Shown: piece by piece, positions 52,655 through 57,378 of the stretch
How the letters are laid out: every line of letters begins with the position of its first letter
How positions within the stretch are numbered: the first letter of the stretch is position 1
Assembly (NCBI GenBank): GCA_021202985.1
Contig: JAJQCA010000076.1
Location: 1-57,378, forward strand
Reading direction: 5' to 3'
Length of the DNA: 57,378 nucleotides
From: Alistipes sp.
GTDB lineage: Bacteria; Bacteroidota; Bacteroidia; Bacteroidales; Rikenellaceae
Notes under the pieces: model-generated
Databases searched by the model: none
What the model was told of the DNA's origin: nothing
What the model saw: only the letters and a program-made list of their open reading frames with translations
Translations under genes and position numbers: made by a program

Positions 52655-52683
52655 ACCGGCGGTAATATACCGCCGGTTTTTTT
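52655..52683 (+). terminator. terminator of the small lipoprotein gene
   Basis: ACCGGCGGTA (52655-52664) and TACCGCCGGT (52668-52677) form a perfect 10-bp stem with a 3-base loop, followed by a run of T. Confidence 0.93.
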
Positions 52684-52744
52684 GTGGCATCCGGGCCAGA
52701 AGTGGTAATCGTTCTTTTCCGCAGCCGACTGAGAGTTGCAATAT

Positions 52745-53575
52745 TCAAAACACGGTGAGCTCCTTGTTTTGGATTCCGGAGAGCCGGTCCCCGAGGATAT
52801 TGACGATTGCGGAAGGCAGCAGGTGTTCCCCTACCGCACCGACCGGGACAAGCCCCTGTGGCGAGAAGGCGAAAAGTTCGTCCATGCCGGTCAGGCAGTC
52901 GGCCGCGACGGCCGTTTCGTGGACCTCCAATCCGGCCGACCGGCAGGCTTCTATACCCAACAGTCGCTCGACGCTCTGCGCGACGCGCGACTCGGCGTCG
53001 GCCACGAATACTTCCCGCCCACGGACGCAGAACAGCGGGTCCTCGCCCAGCGAAACGGCTTCCCCGGCATAATTTACCGTAATGGCCGCATCGTAACCAA
53101 GCCTGCGGGCATAGGTGAGCGCGTAATTATGGGAGGTAAGGTTCGCCGCGGTCCGGAATACCGGGAAAGGCACCTCGTACGTTAGCGGCAATGTCCGCTG
53201 CGGTTTGTGCCACAGGCTGTACCCCTGATACATCATCGGACCGAGGTAGAAAATAAATATATCGGCCCGGTCCTGCTCTTTACCCGGTGCGGCGACCAGC
53301 CGTATCAGGTTACTTCCCAGCGAGGCGCTGTTGCGGTAAAGCACCTCGCCGATATTTTTTCCGAGAGCCGCCTTGTCTATCGCCGGGTCGTAACCGTACA
53401 GGGTTGCGTACGAATGGGCGAGCAGGGCCAGGTGGGCGTCGATGTGCAAAGCCCTTCCGGCCAGAGTATGTATATTGCGGTATGTGTAGTTAGTCCCCAA
53501 CAGACCCGTCAACCGGTTCCCGCAGGAGCCGGATTCGTAAATCCGCCCGTTAATGCTTATGTACTCGTCCGGCAT
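52745..53575 (-). CDS. aminotransferase class IV-fold protein lacking catalytic residues
   Basis: A 276-residue protein with the overall pattern of fold-type IV PLP enzymes (branched-chain aminotransferase, aminodeoxychorismate lyase). By my hand alignment the key residues are missing. The PLP lysine position falls in FRTAANLTSHNYAL (about 140-153) and has no Lys. The Arg of the HLxRL motif is Leu in DAHLALLAHS (about 46-55). The Glu after the Gly turn (GEAVSLGED, about 171-179) is Ser. It is probably not a PLP enzyme. It starts 2 bases after the rhomboid stop, so the two form an operon. Its role is unknown. Confidence 0.72.
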   Translation of the reverse strand: MPDEYISINGRIYESGSCGNRLTGLLGTNYTYRNIHTLAGRALHIDAHLALLAHSYATLYGYDPAIDKAALGKNIGEVLYRNSASLGSNLIRLVAAPGKEQDRADIFIFYLGPMMYQGYSLWHKPQRTLPLTYEVPFPVFRTAANLTSHNYALTYARRLGYDAAITVNYAGEAVSLGEDPLFCVRGREVFVADAESRVAQSVERLLGIEACRSAGLEVHETAVAADCLTGMDELFAFSPQGLVPVGAVGEHLLPSAIVNILGDRLSGIQNKELTVF

Positions 53576-53577
53576 GG

Positions 53578-54192
53578 TTACCTGAAACCGTTTAGGAATA
53601 TATCCAGTTGAGAAACACCGCCCGTCAATACGGGGAAGACGAAGCCGTAAACAGCCCCGGCAAGGTGTGCGTGGTGGTTGACCCTTCCACGGGGGTTACG
53701 CGCCGACCACGATTCGTAGGCGATATAGAGAACGGCGAATATGATTGCCGGCATGGGGATGATTGCCATAAGGTAAATGTTGCTCATCGGTTTGAGGAAC
53801 ACCGAGGTGAACACCACGGCCGACACCCCGCCCGATGCCCCCACGGACGTGTAGTAAGGTTCGTTGCGCCTGCGGAACACATCGTAGAGCAAGGCTACGG
53901 CGATGCCGCCGATATAAAGGAGCAGGAACCGGTATTCGGGCTTGAATGACACCCCGGAAACATACTGTACCCTGAAACTCTCCATAACGAACATCCCGAA
54001 CGACAGGAACACGAACATATTGACGATAAGGTGTGTCCAGTCTCCGTGGACGAAACCGTGCGTCACGACCCGGTCCCACTGCCTACGGTGGTAAACGAAA
54101 TAGGGCTTCAGAGACAGCCTGTCGAACAGACGGCGGTCGCGGAAGCAAAGGGCCGAAACGACGACGGTGAGAATGATGACTATATTTATCAT
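53578..54192 (-). CDS. rhomboid-family intramembrane serine protease
   Basis: A 204-residue protein with six hydrophobic helices. The catalytic pair is visible: Ser at about 120 in the GASGG motif and His at about 176 in HHAHLAGAVYGF. HGDWTHLIVNMFVF (about 49-62) is the conserved second-helix segment with His and Asn. Rhomboids cut membrane proteins within the bilayer; the substrate is unknown. I chose the ATG at 54192: an upstream ATG at 54222 overlaps the promoter element. It leads an operon with the aminotransferase-fold gene. Confidence 0.9.
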   Translation of the reverse strand: MINIVIILTVVVSALCFRDRRLFDRLSLKPYFVYHRRQWDRVVTHGFVHGDWTHLIVNMFVFLSFGMFVMESFRVQYVSGVSFKPEYRFLLLYIGGIAVALLYDVFRRRNEPYYTSVGASGGVSAVVFTSVFLKPMSNIYLMAIIPMPAIIFAVLYIAYESWSARNPRGRVNHHAHLAGAVYGFVFPVLTGGVSQLDIFLNGFR

Positions 54193-54219
54193 AAGCGGGG
54201 TTTTCCGTTTTAGCGGATA

Positions 54220-54227
54220 CAAAGATA
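54220..54227 (-). promoter_or_regulatory. -7 promoter element for the rhomboid operon
   Basis: On the minus strand this reads TATCTTTG, a perfect TAnnTTTG, 27 bases before the ATG at 54192. Confidence 0.6.
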
Positions 54228-54316
54228 AAACAATTGCGGCAGCCGCCGTCGAAGCGCGGCGGGGAATGAGATTTAGCGGTTATTTAAGTTTGGTTTCTGT
54301 CCATTATACCGTGCAC

Positions 54317-54347
54317 ATAAAAACGGCAGCTTTTGACCGGCTGCCGT
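54317..54347 (-). terminator. terminator of gpmA
   Basis: ACGGCAGC (54323-54330) pairs perfectly with GCTGCCGT (54340-54347), and TTTTATG follows on the minus strand. It is 65 bases beyond the gpmA stop. Confidence 0.7.
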
Positions 54348-54411
54348 AGATATTAAGCCCGCGGATTAAACCCGCCATATATAGAGTTAAAGCGGCCCTA
54401 ACCGACCCTAA

Positions 54412-55152
54412 CTATTTCCGGACCTCGGAAGTGGAATTAATTTTTTTCTTTATCTCTTCCGCGTCGCCCACATAATAATCTTTCAGAAGAATAAGGTCGT
54501 CGTCGAATTCGAAAACATAGGGCACGGCCGTGGGAATATTGAGGCTTACTATATCCTCGTCGCTGATTCCTTTAAGGGTTTTCACCACTCCGCGGAGACT
54601 GTTACCGTGGGCCGCCACCAATATGCTGTCATGGTCGCGCAGCGATGCGAATATCCGCCCGGTCCAGTAGGGCATCAGCCTGTCGATTGTATCCTTCAGC
54701 GACTCCGACAGGGGCAGCTCGGATGTGGGCACATCCTTGTACCGCACGTCGAAACGGGGGTTGCGCGGGTCCTCCGCGTTGAGCGGCTCCGGGGCCACGT
54801 CATAGCTGCGCCGCCACATGAGCACCTGCTGCGGCCCGTATTTCTCGGCGGTCTGGCCTTTATTGAGTCCCTGCAGCGCGCCGTAATGTTTCTCGTTGAG
54901 CCGCCAGTTTTTTTCGACCGGTATCCAGTCGAGGTTCATCCGGTCCAGTACACAGTCGAGCGTTTTGACGGCCCTTTTGAGATAGGAGGTGAACGCCAGT
55001 TCGAAAAAGAACCCGTTTTCGAGCAGCTGGTCCCCCGCTTTATATGCTTCCGCAACACCCTCTGCCGTGAGGTCGACGTCGGTCCATCCAGCGAAGCGGT
55101 TCTCGCGGTTCCATACACTCTCGCCGTGCCTTATCAGTACAATCCTTTTCAT
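54412..55152 (-). CDS. gpmA: 2,3-bisphosphoglycerate-dependent phosphoglycerate mutase
   Basis: A 246-residue glycolytic enzyme that interconverts 3- and 2-phosphoglycerate through a phosphohistidine. The catalytic start is [20 protein letters not shown] (His at about 9, Arg at 8). [21 protein letters not shown] (about 88-108) carries the substrate-binding Glu region, and [13 protein letters not shown] (near residue 180) carries the second catalytic His. The ATG at 55152 gives the family N-terminus; the frame extended to 55194 adds an unrelated segment. Confidence 0.96.
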   Translation of the reverse strand: MKRIVLIRHGESVWNRENRFAGWTDVDLTAEGVAEAYKAGDQLLENGFFFELAFTSYLKRAVKTLDCVLDRMNLDWIPVEKNWRLNEKHYGALQGLNKGQTAEKYGPQQVLMWRRSYDVAPEPLNAEDPRNPRFDVRYKDVPTSELPLSESLKDTIDRLMPYWTGRIFASLRDHDSILVAAHGNSLRGVVKTLKGISDEDIVSLNIPTAVPYVFEFDDDLILLKDYYVGDAEEIKKKINSTSEVRK

Positions 55153-55364
55153 ATACTTTTTTTGATTGATGATTTCCGCAAAGGCAATATGCACCTATAA
55201 TGCCAATTTACCCGGCCGCGACCCGCCCGCACCGCGGTACGGCGGGATATTCGCGCCCGGAGGCAGCCCGGACATGACGGAGGCACCCCGCGGCAATTCC
55301 CGTATCCGGCCAAAATGTAGGTAAATCGGGACAGCGGGCCGGCAGGTTATCGGACGGAAATTAG

Positions 55365-55372
55365 TAACTTTG
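55365..55372 (+). promoter_or_regulatory. -7 promoter element for the YtfJ-like gene
   Basis: TAACTTTG, a perfect TAnnTTTG, lies 22 bases before the ATG at 55395. Confidence 0.6.
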
Positions 55373-55394
55373 CCCCGACTTAAACGCCTATACC

Positions 55395-55898
55395 ATGAAA
55401 AGAGCTATCCTGACGCTGCTTCTGTCGTTCCCCTTCGCCCTTACGGCCCAGGTCGGCAACAGGGCTGCGGATGTAACAATAAGGGACGGGAACGACGAAC
55501 CCGTCCGGATTCCGTACCTCGGCCAGAAGAACCTGCTGATATTTTATATCGACCCCGACCATGGCTACCAGAACAGGGAGTTCAGCGATTACCTCGAGGA
55601 TAACCCCATCGTGGGCGACAATATCTATTCATGTGGTATAATCAACCTGAAGGACGCGCCTCTCGTTCCGAACGGAATAGTGCGCTCCCAAATCCGCAAG
55701 AAAGCGAAGAAAACCGGTCAGGATATCTTCACCGACCCCGACCATATCGTGCGGGACGCCTGGGGCCTTGGCGATGTGAACAACCTGTTTACAATAATCA
55801 TAGTCAATGCCGACCGGGAAATAGTATGGATTAAAAAAGGGCGTTTGAGCGAAGCAGACCAGGAGGAATTTTACCGGGAGGTCGCCAAGTACCAATAA
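55395..55898 (+). CDS. YtfJ-like thioredoxin-fold periplasmic protein
   Basis: A 167-residue protein with a signal peptide (MKRAILTLLLSFPFALTAQ). The rest resembles the YtfJ family, a thioredoxin-like fold without the CxxC motif: LGQKNLLIFYIDPDHGYQNR (about residues 42-61), a central Lys-rich helix (SQIRKKAKKTG, about 98-108), FTDPDHIVRDAWGL and IIIVNADREIVWIKKGRLSE (about 135-154). The molecular role of YtfJ is not established. The Omp85-type barrel gene starts 40 bases after it with no promoter seen between them, so they may be cotranscribed. Confidence 0.72.
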   Translation: MKRAILTLLLSFPFALTAQVGNRAADVTIRDGNDEPVRIPYLGQKNLLIFYIDPDHGYQNREFSDYLEDNPIVGDNIYSCGIINLKDAPLVPNGIVRSQIRKKAKKTGQDIFTDPDHIVRDAWGLGDVNNLFTIIIVNADREIVWIKKGRLSEADQEEFYREVAKYQ

Positions 55899-55938
55899 TA
55901 ACAGGCACCTTTCCGCCGTTACATCCTCGATAACGAGT

Positions 55939-57198
55939 ATGTCACTCCAAAAACAGACAATGACAACGACTATAACCCGTTTCCTTAACTCAAGATTCAC
56001 TCCGCTCGTCGCCCTTCTAAGCCTGACGGCAGGCCCCCTTTTTTCTCAGGAGACCATTCCTCCACAGGCCGACTCCCTGCCCCGATACAGTTCGTACTAT
56101 TACGACCAGATAGAACTCCCCGATGAAGGCGGGGAGCAGGAGCGTCCCGGTTTCTTCCGCCGCTTCGGCAACTATTTTCGCGATTCCAACACAGACAAGA
56201 GCCAGACCAAGGGTATCGACTTCAGCCTTATCGGCGGGCCGTTCTACAACTCCAACATTAAGTTCGGGATAGGGTTGGTGGCGGCCGGGCTTTACCGTAT
56301 CGACAAGACGGACCTCAGCATCCCGCCCTCCAATATTTCCATATTCGGCAGCGGGTCCACCTCCGGATTCTACGTGGTGGGGATACGCGGCAACACTTAT
56401 TTCAACGGCGGCAGGTACAGGGTCGATTACAAGACGGCGTTTCTCTCCATGCCGACAGATTTTTGGGGTATCGGGTACGAAATGGGGCGGCACGACGACA
56501 ATAAAACCAGTTTCGTCCGCAAGACGGCCTCGGTGAAGGTCGATTTCATGTACCGCTTCGCTCCCCACCTTTACGGCGGCGTGAACGCAAGTATCGATTA
56601 CAACAAGGGTAAGGACTTCGACGACCTGTCGTACCTCAACGGTCAGAAGACCCACTACACCAACAACGGCTACGGCATTTTCCTGATGTACGACTCGCGC
56701 GACTATATCACGGCCCCCCACAGGGGATGGTACGCCAAGTTCGAGAATATATTTTTCCCCTCTTTTACCGGCAACAACCCCGGGTTCAACCGGATGGAGC
56801 TGACGGTGGACTACTACCACCGGGTATGGAAAGGGGGCATCATGGCCTACGACCTGCACGGGATATACAATTCGGGCGACGCCCCTTGGACCATGCTGGC
56901 CCAGTTGGGCGGCTCGTCGAGGATGAGGGGTTACTACGAGGGTCGCTACCGCGACAAGGGGCTTGCCGAGGTGCAGGCCGAACTGCGCCAGAACGTCTAC
57001 CGCCGTATCGGTTTCGCGGTCTGGGGCGGAGCGGGTACGGTCTTCAATTCGTTCTCGAATTTCGACACGTCGCACATCCTTCCCACCTACGGGCTGGGCT
57101 TCCGCTGGGAATTTAAGAACCGCGTGAATGTGCGGCTGGACTACGGGTTCGGCAAGGGCGAGTCGAGCTTTATGTTCAATATCAACGAGGCGTTTTAA
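55939..57198 (+). CDS. Omp85/BamA-type outer-membrane barrel without POTRA domains
   Basis: A 419-residue protein with a signal peptide (hydrophobic core TPLVALLSLTAGPLFSQ, cut near residue 36). A short linker is followed by a predicted 16-strand barrel. Features of the Omp85 superfamily barrel are FLMYDSRDYITAPHRGWYAK (about 253-272), the loop-6 RGY-like signature SSRMRGYYEGRYRDKG (about 332-347), VQAELRQNVYRRIGFAVWGG and a terminal aromatic residue. No POTRA repeats fit in the short N-terminus. Its role is unknown; related stand-alone barrels occur throughout Bacteroidetes. An ATG at 55960 is an alternative start. Confidence 0.85.
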   Translation: MSLQKQTMTTTITRFLNSRFTPLVALLSLTAGPLFSQETIPPQADSLPRYSSYYYDQIELPDEGGEQERPGFFRRFGNYFRDSNTDKSQTKGIDFSLIGGPFYNSNIKFGIGLVAAGLYRIDKTDLSIPPSNISIFGSGSTSGFYVVGIRGNTYFNGGRYRVDYKTAFLSMPTDFWGIGYEMGRHDDNKTSFVRKTASVKVDFMYRFAPHLYGGVNASIDYNKGKDFDDLSYLNGQKTHYTNNGYGIFLMYDSRDYITAPHRGWYAKFENIFFPSFTGNNPGFNRMELTVDYYHRVWKGGIMAYDLHGIYNSGDAPWTMLAQLGGSSRMRGYYEGRYRDKGLAEVQAELRQNVYRRIGFAVWGGAGTVFNSFSNFDTSHILPTYGLGFRWEFKNRVNVRLDYGFGKGESSFMFNINEAF

Positions 57199-57204
57199 AA
57201 ACGT

Positions 57205-57345
57205 TATTCTTCATCCCTGAGGCTACTCAGAATCTACTACTTACTAAAGTAATAAAAGACAGATTCTTCACTGCGTTCAGTATGACAATATATCAAATAC
57301 CATCTGAGGTGCGAAATGATGAACCGAAGAAGGAGTAAGCACCCG
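57205..57345. repeat. copy of the dispersed intergenic repeat
   Basis: AGATTCTTCACTGCGTTCAG (57261-57280), then TATGACA, aligns with the repeat core at 8551-8576 (AGATCCTTCGCTACGCTCAG, then GATGACA). A second inverted-looking remnant lies at 57217-57233 (CTGAGGCTACTCAGAAT). GAACCGAAGAAGGAGTAAGC (57321-57340) matches the stretch after the copy at 46911. No gene is seen from 57199 to the end of the window. Confidence 0.65.
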
Positions 57346-57378
57346 TAAGCCCTGCTTACCAATCCGCACAATGTCATC

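Overview
This window looks like a core chromosomal segment of a GC-rich member of the Bacteroidetes, most like the Rikenellaceae/Alistipes group. The evidence is threefold. (1) Many genes are preceded by the Bacteroidetes sigma-factor -7 element TAnnTTTG at a sensible distance, and there are few good Shine-Dalgarno sites. (2) The gene families are typical of the phylum: a fimbrillin-like lipoprotein, a PorT-type barrel, a long LysS, an argG-linked GNAT enzyme and a DUF1848 protein. (3) Menaquinone is made by the futalosine route. The genus is inferred, not proven. No rRNA, tRNA, CRISPR array, transposase or prophage was seen.

Layout. 0-8.4 kb: trpS, a CLC chloride transporter with CBS domains, a MATE exporter, a cytidylate-kinase-like protein, a cupin, and lysS with two small membrane proteins. 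8.46-8.75 kb: a 120-bp tandem intergenic repeat, then tpiA. 9.6-13.1 kb (minus): an operon of overlapping genes for polyprenyl-phosphate-sugar transfer (GT2, PMT/ArnT-like, GtrA, small membrane protein). 13.2-18.9 kb (minus): an arginine operon (GNAT acylglutamate synthase candidate, argG, a lipoprotein, argC, argD, argB). 19.2-22.3 kb: iron-type superoxide dismutase, a GC-rich repeat patch, a strong terminator and a RelA/SpoT homologue whose hydrolase motif looks broken. 22.4-27.1 kb: a DUF454 protein, mqnB, mqnD and the biotin genes bioF-bioG-bioC. 27.2 kb: the RNase P RNA gene, then queA. 29.0-31.1 kb: a two-gene type II restriction-modification system. 31.2-32.2 kb: DUF1848. 32.8-33.8 kb (minus): rpsF-rpsR-rplI. 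34.0-37.0 kb: a PorT-type barrel with a collapsed paralogue beside it, then adk, thiL and a DUF6463-like protein. 37.0-43.5 kb: a YgiQ-type radical SAM protein, class I fumarase, a lipoprotein and fructose-bisphosphate aldolase. 43.6-50.8 kb: an ImmA/IrrE peptidase, a lipoprotein, fmt, ribBA, an LptF/LptG permease and a metal ABC permease. 51.2-57.2 kb: a fimbrillin-like lipoprotein, a small lipoprotein, an aminotransferase-IV-fold protein lacking its catalytic residues, a rhomboid protease, gpmA, a YtfJ-like protein and an Omp85-type barrel.

Most of the window is housekeeping. I did not see a clear new multi-gene defence or metabolic system. The items most worth a second look are the lipoprotein wedged into the arginine operon, the PLP-less aminotransferase fold, the hydrolase-defective Rel protein, the long low-complexity inserts in BioG and the PMT-like enzyme, the internally deleted barrel remnant carrying a 9-bp microsatellite, and the dispersed intergenic repeat family.
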